From contig JAHEEC010000037.1 of assembly GCA_024640885.1 (NCBI GenBank), positions 1 to 36,400 of the forward strand: DNA of 36,400 bases. Direction: 5' to 3'. The notes under the pieces are model-generated. The model did no database searches. It saw nothing but the letters and a program-made list of their open reading frames with translations, and was not told where the DNA came from. This document shows, piece after piece, positions 25,901 to 33,958 of this stretch. The position numbers and the translations under genes are program-made. Each line of letters starts with the position of its first letter. Within the stretch, counting starts at the first letter, position 1. The DNA is from Bacteroidota bacterium (GTDB lineage Bacteria > Bacteroidota > Bacteroidia > Bacteroidales > GCA-2748055).

Positions 25901-26018
25901 CGTGATCGGAGGACTCGTCACTTCCACAACGCTTACACTGTTGGTGATCCCCTGTATTTACATGGCTTTTGGCAGGCTCGGGGAAAAATATGGAAAGGGG
26001 GGGGATCATCAAGGGTGA
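22920..26018 (+). CDS. RND-family efflux pump (AcrB/MdtB-like), first copy
   Basis: A 1032-residue inner-membrane RND transporter of normal length: TM1 (VSMIIIATLLLGFISFDKL), a large periplasmic loop, TM2-6, a second periplasmic loop, TM7-12. The TM4 proton-relay Asp is present as Asp408 in GMLVDNAIVVLENI; the neighbouring Asp of AcrB is Asn, as in many Bacteroidota and MdtB/C-like pumps. TM10 has GIAVNDSIILVDAI. It should drive substrate export with the proton gradient, with the adaptor and TolC-like channel encoded upstream. The stop overlaps the GTG start of the next RND gene (GTGA), so the two pumps are made together and may assemble as a mixed trimer, as MdtB and MdtC do (inference). Confidence 0.93.
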   Translation: MLKAITRFSVRYPVTVSMIIIATLLLGFISFDKLGIDLFPNLHSPKLYIELVAGERPPEEMEEKFVDPVESLAIRQNGVVNVSSTSRVGMALVEVEYAWEKDMNEAFLDLSKALSSFNQQSELEEINITQYDPNSTPVMLVAFQHRESTDLNELRLTAENYVRNELIRLEGIADVEVDGAEELEVLVETNDYLLSSFNLDVSTIVSRINSYNQDVSGGSIVEMGKRYIVRGISELEQVRDLEEIIVKMGQPTEESQGERVPVRLKDVATVSYSLKEQQNAVMLDGEPCVGLSIYKEMRYNTVRAVEDLKEALGNMEKALPGFTFTVVEDQGDYISSAIGEVSNSLIGGIVLAVFVLFLFLRRIGPTAIVSVAIPVSIIATFVLMYFTGLTLNIMTLGGLALGAGMLVDNAIVVLENIFRNHEQGDSAEEAAVKGTSQVGGAIIASTLTTIVVFIPIVYLRGASGELFKEQAFTVAFSLLASLVVAILIIPMLYSRLYRKRAPFSGGTKKSVQFTGYGRFLDRILEFRNWIMMGTAALMVGGWFMLRHTGSEFMPATEVMEFYVDLQMPEGTQLERTAGAVSSLEQIISEISGDGLAMIYSEIGPTSGLSSGGDKLFDDQNMATIKVKLNKGSAVSANNLISVLTQYFHENPNFTAHFRQEESALSAILGTDQPPLVVELTGEEIETLEQISLSVMQQLEEIPGIRNIASSVEGGAPEVVIAIDRYRAGLMNVDVNTLISRVSEKLQGTEGGQMEVNGELTDITVKLSEITLKELETLTLNVNNTEILLREVAEIRVGNSPREILHNNQNRIVEITADLDRDLPLDQAALAIGEKLGGVEFPPKYSYQITGEEAMRKESMGSMGFALLLSLILVYMVMAAQFESLIHPFTILLPVPLAVVGAVAVFWVQGEALNIMAIIGIILLVGIAVNDSIILVDAINQFRKEGMKLKEAIVLAGQRRIRPIVMTTLTTILALFPLTLGFGESAALRSPMAWAVIGGLVTSTTLTLLVIPCIYMAFGRLGEKYGKGGDHQG

Positions 26019-29000
26019 ATAACCATTTTCTCATAAAACGCAAACTCCTGATCTCGATGCTGTTCGTGGCAGCATCCATGCTGGGTTATATCTCCTGGAA
26101 GCAGTTGAAAATGGAGATATTCCCCAATGCCGAGCTGCCCATGCTCTACATCCAGGTGACATCTGTGATCGAATGTACCCCTGAATACATGGAACAGGAG
26201 GCCATTCTCCCGGTGGAGAGTGTGATTGCGGGACTGGAGAATATTGAGAAGATCGAATCGAGTGCGGGAAGGCGCACGGGTTCGGTCCTGGTCTCCTACC
26301 GGGAGCGGACCGACCTGAAATATGCCTATTTGAAACTGGATGAGCAGATCACCGCGCTGCGGGGGGACCTGCCACCGGAATTCAACCTCCAGGTGGTCAA
26401 GATCGACCTGGAGGATGCAGGGAATACGCTGATGAGCCTGCAGGCCCTTGGTTCGGGTGGAGTGGACAGGGTGCGCAACTATGTGGACCAGCACATCACA
26501 CCCGAACTGGAGAATATTGAAGGTGTAGCAGCGGTCAATGTATACGGGGGAAGGCAGAAATCGGTGGATATTATCCTGGACAGGGCCGCCTGCGAAGCCT
26601 ATCACATTGCTCCCACCAGGGTCAGGAGCATCCTCTCTTCCAACATGAACCTCCGCCAGTACGGAGGCGTGGTGAAAGAGGAGGGACGCCGGTTCTTTAT
26701 CTACCTGGATGCCGAATACGAGACCATCTCACAGATCGAGGACCTGGTCATCGGCAGGGGAACCAATCCCGTAAGGTTGAAAGACATCGCCGAGGTCTAT
26801 TATGGGGAGAAAGAGGAAGAGACCATCAGCAGGGTCAATGGAAAAGATGCAGTTTCACTGGAGGTCGTGCACGATGCACAGGCCAATATTATCGAGCTTT
26901 CCCACAAGGTTCAGCAACAACTTGAGATCCTGAACCGCGAGGGAGTGGCCTTTGATATCCAGGTGGTCATTCAGGAGAACAATGCTGACCTGATGGAGGA
27001 TAACATCGACCAGATCATCCGCCTGGCAATGACCGGTGCCCTTCTGGCCATTTTCGTATTGTGGGTTTTTCTTCGCAATGTTAGGCTGGTCATCCTGGTG
27101 GCGCTGGCCATGCCAATCTCGATTTTCGCAGCTTTCAATTTCTTTTTCGCATTTGATATCTCTATCAACAGCCTGACCCTTATAGGGATTGCCCTGGCAG
27201 TGGGGATGCTTCTCGATACCTCGGTGGTGGTGCTCGAGAACATTTACAGGCTCCGGAGCCTTGGTTATCCGACCACCGAATCGGTCATCAAAGGTACGGG
27301 TGAGGTCTGGCGTTCTGTGGTAGCCGCCACCGCAACCACCGTGGCCGTTTTCATTCCTTTCGTGTTCTCATCTGAGTTCCTGATCAGGCTCCTGGCCAGG
27401 CACATCGGGGTCTCCATTATCTCCACCCTGGTGGTTTCGCTGGTGGTTTCGCTGTTGCTGATCCCCATGGCAGTGAATGTGATCCTCTCACGCGGAAAGC
27501 GCAGGGACCGTGAGGTCTACCAGGAGGTATCCATCAACAACCGCATGGTCAGGGTTTACCTTTCCCTCCTGAAGACCGCACTCAGAAACCCGGCGCCAAC
27601 CATTGTGGGGGTACTGATCCTCTTCTTTGCCACCATACTGACCACCCTGTCAGTTTCGGTGAACAAGCTGGAAGCCCTGGAAACCAACCAGGTGACCCTG
27701 TATGTGACAATGCCCACCGGATCCACACTGGAATCCACCGATCAGCTGGTGGCCGGAATGGAAGAGGCACTGATGACGATCGAAGAGCGGAAAGAGTTGA
27801 TTTCCAGGATCGAAGAGGAGGAAGCCACGGTGACCCTCCTGTTGCAGGACGATTACCGCAAAATGAACAACCGCTCCTTTGGCCAGATCCAGTCCGAAGC
27901 TTACGAGATGGTCAAGGAGATGCCCGCCTCGGATATCAGCCTGACGGCCTCCTCTGGAGTAGGAGCGATGGGGGGCGGAAACAGCGGAGGCAGGTCCGCA
28001 GGTGAAGCAGGTTTCCAGCAATTGCTGGGGATAGGTGAAGATGAGGAGTATATCGTGCTGAAGGGACAGGACTTTCGCCTGATGGTGGAGGTGGCGGAGG
28101 ACCTTCAGTCCTACCTTGATGAATTGGATAACATCTCCTGGGCCCGGGTCTCTGTCAGGGAGAATCAACCGGAGGTCCATCTCGATTTCAACTCCCTCAT
28201 TATGAACCGTTACGGAATTACCAGAAACCAGGTCATGGGGGAACTGAATACCTTCCGGAATGAGATAAGCTCAGGGGTGAACTTCACCCAGGACGGAGAA
28301 GAGTATGAAATTATCATCAAGTACAACGATGCCGGGGAGGAGGGAGAGGATCAGGAGATGAGGCTCAGGGACCTGGAAACCCTGGATATCCCTGACAGCG
28401 ACGACGAATCCCTGTTCGAGCTCCAGCAGATCTCGGAGATCTATTTTGCAAGTGGTCTGCGCGATATCTCCAGGGTCAACCAGGAGAAGCAGGTGGAGTT
28501 GCGTTACAAGTACAATGAAGATGTCTACGACTCCAATGAGCTGCTTGATTATGCCCGGAGCGAAATTGAAGACCTGATCCAGAGTGCCAATATTCCCACA
28601 GGCGTGGCAGTGGAACTGGTGCAGGAAGATTCCGGGCTGGACGAGTTCAAGTACATTTTCCTGATCGCCATGATCCTGGTATACATGATCCTTGCGGCCA
28701 TTTTTGAATCATTTATCACCCCGTTTGTGCTTCTCTTCTCCATCCCGCTGGCAGCCATCGGCTCCTTTTTCCTGCTGACCGTTACGGGCGAGTCGCTTTT
28801 CAATGCGAATACTGTGATGGGGTTCCTGATCCTGCTTGGAGTGGTGGTCAACAACGGGATCATCCTGATCGATTTCATCAATGAATTGCGAAGAAGGGGG
28901 TACCGGAAAACAAGGGCCATCCTTCAGGCTGGACTATCCAGGGTCCGGCCCATTCTGATCACCGCCGTCACCACCTGCGCGGCCATGATCCCGCTGGCCC

Positions 29001-30721
29001 TGGGGAACGCCGAATACGTGGAAGCCATTGGACCTCCGTTTGCCATTACGGTCATCGGCGGACTGAGCCTGAGCACGCTGCTGACCCTGGTCTATATCCC
29101 CATGCTCTACAACGGCATTGAGCAGGCGCTGGCATGGATCAGGAGCCTCACGTGGCTGGTAAAAGCCGTCCTGCTCCTGCTTGTGATATCAGGGTTGGCC
29201 CTGGTATACCTCTATATCCAGTCCTTTGTCTGGAAATTGGCCGGAGGTCTGCTGGTCATTGTGGGAATTCCTGTGGTGTGGTGGTTTGTATCCAGTAGCC
29301 TGCGAAAGGCCGCTGAACGGATCATCGAGGAAGAAACCCCCATCCGGATTATGGTGTCGAACCTGGTGAAGGTCTATGGAAGAGATTCAAAGACCTCCAG
29401 GGACTTCAAGGCAGGCCGAAAGATGGCCGCCAATGCAAAACATGCGGGTATGGCCATAAAACCAAGGCTGGAAGCCCTCATCTGGCAGATTCCCCTGCTG
29501 GGTTTCATGGTTTACTTTGCCTGGTTTTTCCTGGTGGGTGGATTCTGGCAGCTCTTCTCTTCTGCTGTGGCATACTTTTACCTGCTGGCCATTCTCCGTG
29601 AATTCAGCCTGATCACCCGCAGGAAATTACTGCGTCTCTTTACGCTGGCGTTCAGGTATGTGGCCCCGCTGGCCGTACTGTTGATCTTCCAGTCCCGGTG
29701 GGATCACCTGTCACTCACCCTGATTGCCGGTGCAGCCTGGTACCTGGTCATTTTACTGGGCAGGGTATCAGTACAGGTGAAACAATCCGGATTCGAACTG
29801 AAGAAGATCCGGCCCCTGCTCCGCTGGTTTTTCTGGTTTGTATCCGTCCTGCCCGTCCTGGGAAAGGAAAAGGAGCAGTTCAAAGCGTTGAAAGGGGTCT
29901 CCCTGGAAATAGGTACCGGGATGTTTGGTCTGCTGGGTCCCAATGGTGCGGGTAAATCGACCATGATCCGCATTATCTGCGGGATTCTGGAACAGAGTTA
30001 CGGCAAGATATGGATCAACGGGATCGATACCCAGGAAAAAAGAGAGGAACTTCAGGGACTCATCGGCTACCTTCCCCAGGAATTTGGCATGTACGAGAAC
30101 ATGTCGGCCTATGCATACCTGGATTATCAGGCCATGTTGAAAGGGATCTCCAACAGCCAGGCACGTTCCGCACGCATCAGGGAGGTACTTCAGTCGGTTC
30201 ACATGTGGGATGCCAGGCACAAGAAGATCGGGGCATACTCAGGAGGGATGAAGCAACGGATCGGGATTGCCCAGGTGCTGCTCCACCTGCCACGGATCCT
30301 GGTGGTGGATGAGCCCACGGCGGGACTTGACCCAAGGGAGCGGATCCGATTCCGGAATCTCCTGGTGGAGCTGAGCGCCAGCCGCGTGGTGATCTTCTCC
30401 ACCCATATCATCGAGGATATTTCAAGTTCCTGCAACACCATGGCGGTGATCAACAGGGGAGAGGTACTTTTTAGCGGAACACCTGGAGCAATGACCGATA
30501 TTGCCCGTGGCAAGGTATGGAAAACCAGCCTGCCTTCAGAACAATTTGAAGAGGCTACCAAAGAAATGCTGGTGGTACACCATATGCGCGACGGGCAGCA
30601 GATCCGTTTCAGGTGCATTGCTGCAGCAAAACCGTTCAAGGATGCGGTCGAAGAGTCTCCCCTGCTGGAAGATGCCTACCTGTGGCTGCTTCGTTCCGAT
30701 AAAGAAAACAAAGAGAAATAG
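26015..30721 (+). CDS. RND pump fused to an ABC ATPase domain (1568 residues)
   Basis: One open frame encodes a full RND transporter (about 1-1035) and a C-terminal ABC nucleotide-binding domain. The GTG start at 26015 overlaps the previous stop and follows a G-rich run; an earlier in-frame start at 25895 would lie wholly inside the first pump. RND part: TM4 Asp401 in GMLLDTSVVVLENI, TM10 GVVVNNGIILIDFI. Two extra helices follow (about 1050-1098). The first ABC strand (IRIMVSNLVKVYG, 1110-1122) is separated from FKALKGVSLEIG (from 1289) by about 165 residues with about four helices. Walker A is at 1308-1316, signature YSGGMKQR at 1408-1415, Walker B Asp1432/Glu1433 and H-loop His1464. All catalytic ABC motifs look intact. 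The helix count puts the ATPase in the cytoplasm. Its permease partner is probably the next gene. Confidence 0.92.
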   Translation: MNNHFLIKRKLLISMLFVAASMLGYISWKQLKMEIFPNAELPMLYIQVTSVIECTPEYMEQEAILPVESVIAGLENIEKIESSAGRRTGSVLVSYRERTDLKYAYLKLDEQITALRGDLPPEFNLQVVKIDLEDAGNTLMSLQALGSGGVDRVRNYVDQHITPELENIEGVAAVNVYGGRQKSVDIILDRAACEAYHIAPTRVRSILSSNMNLRQYGGVVKEEGRRFFIYLDAEYETISQIEDLVIGRGTNPVRLKDIAEVYYGEKEEETISRVNGKDAVSLEVVHDAQANIIELSHKVQQQLEILNREGVAFDIQVVIQENNADLMEDNIDQIIRLAMTGALLAIFVLWVFLRNVRLVILVALAMPISIFAAFNFFFAFDISINSLTLIGIALAVGMLLDTSVVVLENIYRLRSLGYPTTESVIKGTGEVWRSVVAATATTVAVFIPFVFSSEFLIRLLARHIGVSIISTLVVSLVVSLLLIPMAVNVILSRGKRRDREVYQEVSINNRMVRVYLSLLKTALRNPAPTIVGVLILFFATILTTLSVSVNKLEALETNQVTLYVTMPTGSTLESTDQLVAGMEEALMTIEERKELISRIEEEEATVTLLLQDDYRKMNNRSFGQIQSEAYEMVKEMPASDISLTASSGVGAMGGGNSGGRSAGEAGFQQLLGIGEDEEYIVLKGQDFRLMVEVAEDLQSYLDELDNISWARVSVRENQPEVHLDFNSLIMNRYGITRNQVMGELNTFRNEISSGVNFTQDGEEYEIIIKYNDAGEEGEDQEMRLRDLETLDIPDSDDESLFELQQISEIYFASGLRDISRVNQEKQVELRYKYNEDVYDSNELLDYARSEIEDLIQSANIPTGVAVELVQEDSGLDEFKYIFLIAMILVYMILAAIFESFITPFVLLFSIPLAAIGSFFLLTVTGESLFNANTVMGFLILLGVVVNNGIILIDFINELRRRGYRKTRAILQAGLSRVRPILITAVTTCAAMIPLALGNAEYVEAIGPPFAITVIGGLSLSTLLTLVYIPMLYNGIEQALAWIRSLTWLVKAVLLLLVISGLALVYLYIQSFVWKLAGGLLVIVGIPVVWWFVSSSLRKAAERIIEEETPIRIMVSNLVKVYGRDSKTSRDFKAGRKMAANAKHAGMAIKPRLEALIWQIPLLGFMVYFAWFFLVGGFWQLFSSAVAYFYLLAILREFSLITRRKLLRLFTLAFRYVAPLAVLLIFQSRWDHLSLTLIAGAAWYLVILLGRVSVQVKQSGFELKKIRPLLRWFFWFVSVLPVLGKEKEQFKALKGVSLEIGTGMFGLLGPNGAGKSTMIRIICGILEQSYGKIWINGIDTQEKREELQGLIGYLPQEFGMYENMSAYAYLDYQAMLKGISNSQARSARIREVLQSVHMWDARHKKIGAYSGGMKQRIGIAQVLLHLPRILVVDEPTAGLDPRERIRFRNLLVELSASRVVIFSTHIIEDISSSCNTMAVINRGEVLFSGTPGAMTDIARGKVWKTSLPSEQFEEATKEMLVVHHMRDGQQIRFRCIAAAKPFKDAVEESPLLEDAYLWLLRSDKENKEK

Positions 30722-30724
30722 CCC

Positions 30725-31438
30725 ATGTCAAGGTCCCGTTCCATACTTCAAAATACCTACAGCCTGGCCAGGTACAACATGAGAATCATTTTCGGGGGCA
30801 AATTTATCTACTTCATACTGGCAGCCTTCATTTTCTTCCTTGTATTCGGCACCATCATGGCCCTGGAGAATAGCGAGATGAACATAGAAAACATCTATGG
30901 TTTGCTGGCTTTCCCTGCCATCCTGCTGGTATTCTTCCCCTCGGTTTTCGGAATACAGAGCGATGCCGATTCGAGGACGCTGGAGATTATTTTCGGGATT
31001 CCCGACTACCGGTACAAGGTGTGGCTGGTCCGTTACCTCATGATCCTGCTCCTGGTCTTTTTCCTGCTGTTCCCCTTTGCCGGCCTGGCCTGGTATGCCC
31101 TGGTCAGTTTTCCAATAATGCCAATGGTCCTGCACCTGATGGTGCTGGTGATCTTTACCTCCTCCCTGGGATTCTGTCTTTCCACCCTCATAAAGAACGG
31201 AAATGCCACGGCGGTGATCATGGTGATCCTGGGACTTTTCTTCCTGATCCTGACCGATGAATTGGATGAATCAAAATGGAATATGTTCCTCAATCCCTTC
31301 AACACCCCGGGGGATATGAACTCCATCGTCTGGCGGGAGATCATCCGCCAGAACCGCCTCATTCTGGGAATTACCAGCCTGGTATTCCTGTTGCTGGGAT
31401 TACTAAACCTGCAGCAGCGGGAAAAGTTCCTCCGTTGA
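30725..31438 (+). CDS. ABC-2-type permease
   Basis: A 237-residue membrane protein with six predicted helices, the compact ABC-2/NosY-like layout: TM1 (YFILAAFIFFLVFGTIM), the coupling segment SDADSRTLEIIFGIPDYRYKV, then YLMILLLVFFLLFPFAGLAWY, MVLVIFTSSLGFCLSTLI, ATAVIMVILGLFFLIL and a last helix near the C-terminus. The ATG is 3 nt after the stop of the RND-ABC fusion, whose ATPase domain is the only nearby unpaired one, so they probably form one transporter (inference). It is the last intact gene of the transporter cluster. The sequence right after its stop is a regulator relic rather than a terminator. Confidence 0.88.
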   Translation: MSRSRSILQNTYSLARYNMRIIFGGKFIYFILAAFIFFLVFGTIMALENSEMNIENIYGLLAFPAILLVFFPSVFGIQSDADSRTLEIIFGIPDYRYKVWLVRYLMILLLVFFLLFPFAGLAWYALVSFPIMPMVLHLMVLVIFTSSLGFCLSTLIKNGNATAVIMVILGLFFLILTDELDESKWNMFLNPFNTPGDMNSIVWREIIRQNRLILGITSLVFLLLGLLNLQQREKFLR

Positions 31439-31462
31439 CCCTACAGGATCTGCTGCCCCCGG

Positions 31463-31564
31463 GTGGCTTTTGACGTGGGATTTGGAAATCTCTCCTACTT
31501 CACCAAATGTTTTAAAGAGGAGTTTGGAATCTCTCCTTCCGAATACTCCAGGCAATATATTTAG
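31463..31564 (+). pseudogene. AraC-family regulator, C-terminal relic (33 codons)
   Basis: Frame 31463-31564 reads [16 protein letters not shown] followed by [17 protein letters not shown] and a stop. This is an excellent match to the last helix-turn-helix of AraC/XylS proteins (pattern A..vGF.nlSYFtr.FKk.fG.sPseYr). No start codon or upstream AraC sequence exists: the frame is closed by the permease stop at 31436-31438, 24 nt earlier. It is therefore a decayed tail of a regulator, probably of the kind that controls polysaccharide-utilisation genes, left next to the carbohydrate genes downstream. Confidence 0.85.
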
Positions 31565-31606
31565 CTGACACACGAAACTCCTCGGCTCCAAAAGTTGCCA
31601 TTCTAA

Positions 31607-31630
31607 GGAATAATTGCTTTCTTTTATTCC
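31607..31630. promoter_or_regulatory. Inverted repeat before the GH20-like gene
   Basis: GGAATAA (31607-31613) and TTATTCC (31624-31630) form perfect 7-bp arms with a 10-bp spacer, 14 bp before the GH20-like ATG. The spacing fits an operator for a dimeric regulator or a weak leader hairpin. No promoter boxes could be assigned with confidence. Confidence 0.4.
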
Positions 31631-31644
31631 AAATCCATACGATC

Positions 31645-32727
31645 ATGAAAAAGACGCTCCTTGCTATTCTGTTGACGGTTGTAACACTCCACGAGGCATT
31701 GCCTGCCGATCCGCCTCCTGTAATCGGATTATGCATCGCTGCGCCTTCACCTGACAGGCTGAAACAGTTCATTACTTTCATGGAGGAGGAGCTGGCTCCA
31801 AATGGGGTGAATACCCTGGTGCTTCGGGTTGATTACAATTACGAGTTTAAATCATATCCCGACATGAGGGATGAAGGAGCCCTCACCGAAAAGGAGGTGA
31901 AAAAGCTGGTCCGCGCTGCCAGGGAACATGGGATCGCCCTGATCCCCCAGATCAACCTGCTGGGGCACCAGTCCTGGGCGGGCAAAATAGGTCGTCTGCT
32001 GGAAGTATACCCCGAATTCGATGAGAATCCCTCGGTGAAGATGCCAGCGGATTACAAGTGGCCCAATGACGATGGATTGTATTGCAAAAGCTATTGTCCC
32101 CTGCACCCCGATCTTCACCAGGTGGTCTTTGCCCTTGTGGATGAGATCATGGATGTGTTTGAGGCCAGTGCCTTCCATGCGGGAATGGACGAGGTCTTCT
32201 ATATCGGGGAAGAGGAGTGCCCGCGATGCAGCGGGAAGGACCGCTCCGAACTTTTCTCGGGCGAGGTGAATACACTCCGGGATCACCTGGCGGCCAATGA
32301 CAGGGATCTATGGATCTGGGGCGACCGGATGCTGGACGGTGAAACAACCGGACTGGGCATGTGGGAAGCCAGTAAGAACGACACCTACCGCTCCATTGAT
32401 ATGATCAGCAAAGATGTGGTGATCTGCGACTGGCACTATGAAAGGGCCGATCCCACAGCTGCCATCTTTGCCCTGAAGGGATTCCGGGTCATTACCTGTC
32501 CCTACAGGAATCCTGAGGTCACAAAGGATCAGCTGGAAATGTTGGAATTATTTCGCACCAACAGTGCCAGGGGCGTGAAAGATCGCTATTATGGTATTAT
32601 GCAGACCATCTGGAGTCCTGCTTCCACATTCCTGGACCTCTATTACAATGAGAATCCAGATCCAGACAGGGTAGGGCAGGTGGAGAGCCTGAAATCAATG
32701 TTTAATTTTTACACACCCGCTGAATGA
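31645..32727 (+). CDS. GH20-like secreted glycoside hydrolase (beta-N-acetylhexosaminidase superfamily)
   Basis: A 360-residue exported protein: signal peptide (KKTLLAILLTVVTLHEALPA), then a TIM-barrel domain. Barrel-strand motifs are NTLVLRVDYNY, GIALIPQINLLGHQS and, centrally, FHAGMDEVFYIG with Asp182-Glu183, corresponding to the His-x-Gly-x-Asp-Glu catalytic pair of family GH20. Later LWIWGDRML and MQTIWSP fit the closing strands. GH20 enzymes remove terminal N-acetylhexosamines by substrate-assisted catalysis. The usual N-terminal GH20b domain is absent, so the exact substrate is uncertain. The stop overlaps the start of the membrane acyltransferase gene by 4 nt, suggesting joint action on amino sugars. 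Confidence 0.82.
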   Translation: MKKTLLAILLTVVTLHEALPADPPPVIGLCIAAPSPDRLKQFITFMEEELAPNGVNTLVLRVDYNYEFKSYPDMRDEGALTEKEVKKLVRAAREHGIALIPQINLLGHQSWAGKIGRLLEVYPEFDENPSVKMPADYKWPNDDGLYCKSYCPLHPDLHQVVFALVDEIMDVFEASAFHAGMDEVFYIGEEECPRCSGKDRSELFSGEVNTLRDHLAANDRDLWIWGDRMLDGETTGLGMWEASKNDTYRSIDMISKDVVICDWHYERADPTAAIFALKGFRVITCPYRNPEVTKDQLEMLELFRTNSARGVKDRYYGIMQTIWSPASTFLDLYYNENPDPDRVGQVESLKSMFNFYTPAE

Positions 32728-33893
32728 GCTCCGACCGAATTAAATCCATCGATATTCTCAGGGCGCTGACCATGCTCCTGATGATCTTTGTAAATGACCT
32801 CTGGACACTGTCCAACATTCCCGAATGGCTTGGGCACAAAGGAGCCCATGATGATGGCATGGGACTGGCGGATGTGGTGTTCCCGGCTTTCCTGTTTATC
32901 GTGGGACTCTCCATACCGCACGCCATCCGGGCAAGGTTCAAAAAGGGGGACTCCAAAGGATTGGTGTTCAGGCACATTCTGGAACGCTCCCTGGCCCTGA
33001 TGATCATGGGCGTTTTTATGGTCAACCTGGAAAACATTGACAGGGAAAAACTGATGATCAGCAAATATGTCTGGCAGATCCTCATGACCCTCTCATTCTT
33101 CCTCATATGGAATATTTACCCCGGAAAGGTATTCGGAAAGATCCCACCCCTTGCCATGAAACTCACCGGGTGGTTGATCCTGGTTTTCCTTGCGGTGATT
33201 TATGTGGGTCCCGGGGATGGCGATTATCACTGGATGAGGCTGCACTGGTGGGGCATCCTTGGGCTCATTGGCTGGGGATATCTGCTGGGTGCCCTGGTCT
33301 ACCTGGGTGTGGGCAACCGCCCGCTATGGATCGCCGTGGTGGTGCTGTTGCTCATCCTGATGAATGTCAATGAATTCGCCACCCCGTTCAACCGGAGCAT
33401 CAGCCTGGTGGTGAGTGCCTCCAACTATGCCAGTGTGATGTGCGGTGTGCTGGTCACTTCCCTGATGATCAGGTTCAGGGAAAAGGAGCTGATGAAGTAC
33501 CTTGTTCCCGTACTTCTGGGCATTTCGCTGCTGTTGATGCTGTTCGGGTTCCTTACAAGGCCTTCCTGGGGGATCTCAAAAATTCTTGCCACTCCGTCAT
33601 GGACCGCCATCTGTGCTGGCATCAGTACCGGTTTCTTCGCCCTGTTATACCTGTTGACCGATAAGGCGGGAATCACTAAGTGGGCAAACGTAATTGCGCC
33701 GGCAGGTTACAGCACCCTGACCTGCTACCTGGTTCCCTATTATGTCTATGCACTCGGAGCTTTGACAGGGCTCCATCTGCCGGATGTGCTGACCACGGGA
33801 ATGGTCGGAATCCTCAAAACACTGATTTTCTCCATCCTGATCATACAACTGACGGGTTTGCTGGGGAAGATTCATATACGGCTGAGGATCTGA
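32724..33893 (+). CDS. DUF5009 / HGSNAT-like membrane acyltransferase
   Basis: A 389-residue polytopic membrane protein with about ten helices. The N-terminus RIKSIDILRALTMLLMIFVN, the following GLADVVFPAFLFIVGLSIPHA and the RSLALMIMGVFMVN helix are characteristic of the heparan-alpha-glucosaminide N-acetyltransferase/DUF5009 group. HGSNAT moves an acetyl group across a membrane onto terminal glucosamine so that an N-acetylglucosaminidase can remove it. The 4-nt overlap with a GH20-like gene is therefore meaningful: it may acetylate the amino sugar that the partner enzyme releases (inference). The catalytic His of animal HGSNAT was not assigned. A 65-bp gap follows. Confidence 0.82.
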   Translation: MSSDRIKSIDILRALTMLLMIFVNDLWTLSNIPEWLGHKGAHDDGMGLADVVFPAFLFIVGLSIPHAIRARFKKGDSKGLVFRHILERSLALMIMGVFMVNLENIDREKLMISKYVWQILMTLSFFLIWNIYPGKVFGKIPPLAMKLTGWLILVFLAVIYVGPGDGDYHWMRLHWWGILGLIGWGYLLGALVYLGVGNRPLWIAVVVLLLILMNVNEFATPFNRSISLVVSASNYASVMCGVLVTSLMIRFREKELMKYLVPVLLGISLLLMLFGFLTRPSWGISKILATPSWTAICAGISTGFFALLYLLTDKAGITKWANVIAPAGYSTLTCYLVPYYVYALGALTGLHLPDVLTTGMVGILKTLIFSILIIQLTGLLGKIHIRLRI

Positions 33894-33958
33894 CATGGGC
33901 CCGTGAAGAAGTTCTATGATAATTCTTATTTTAGCAATGATCTAACAGGAACTATTCC

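Noticed and set aside
25895-26014. Upstream 40-codon extension of the RND-ABC fusion
   Set aside because: It lies wholly within the previous pump gene in another frame and lacks similarity to RND N-termini; the GTG at 26015 is coupled to the previous stop.
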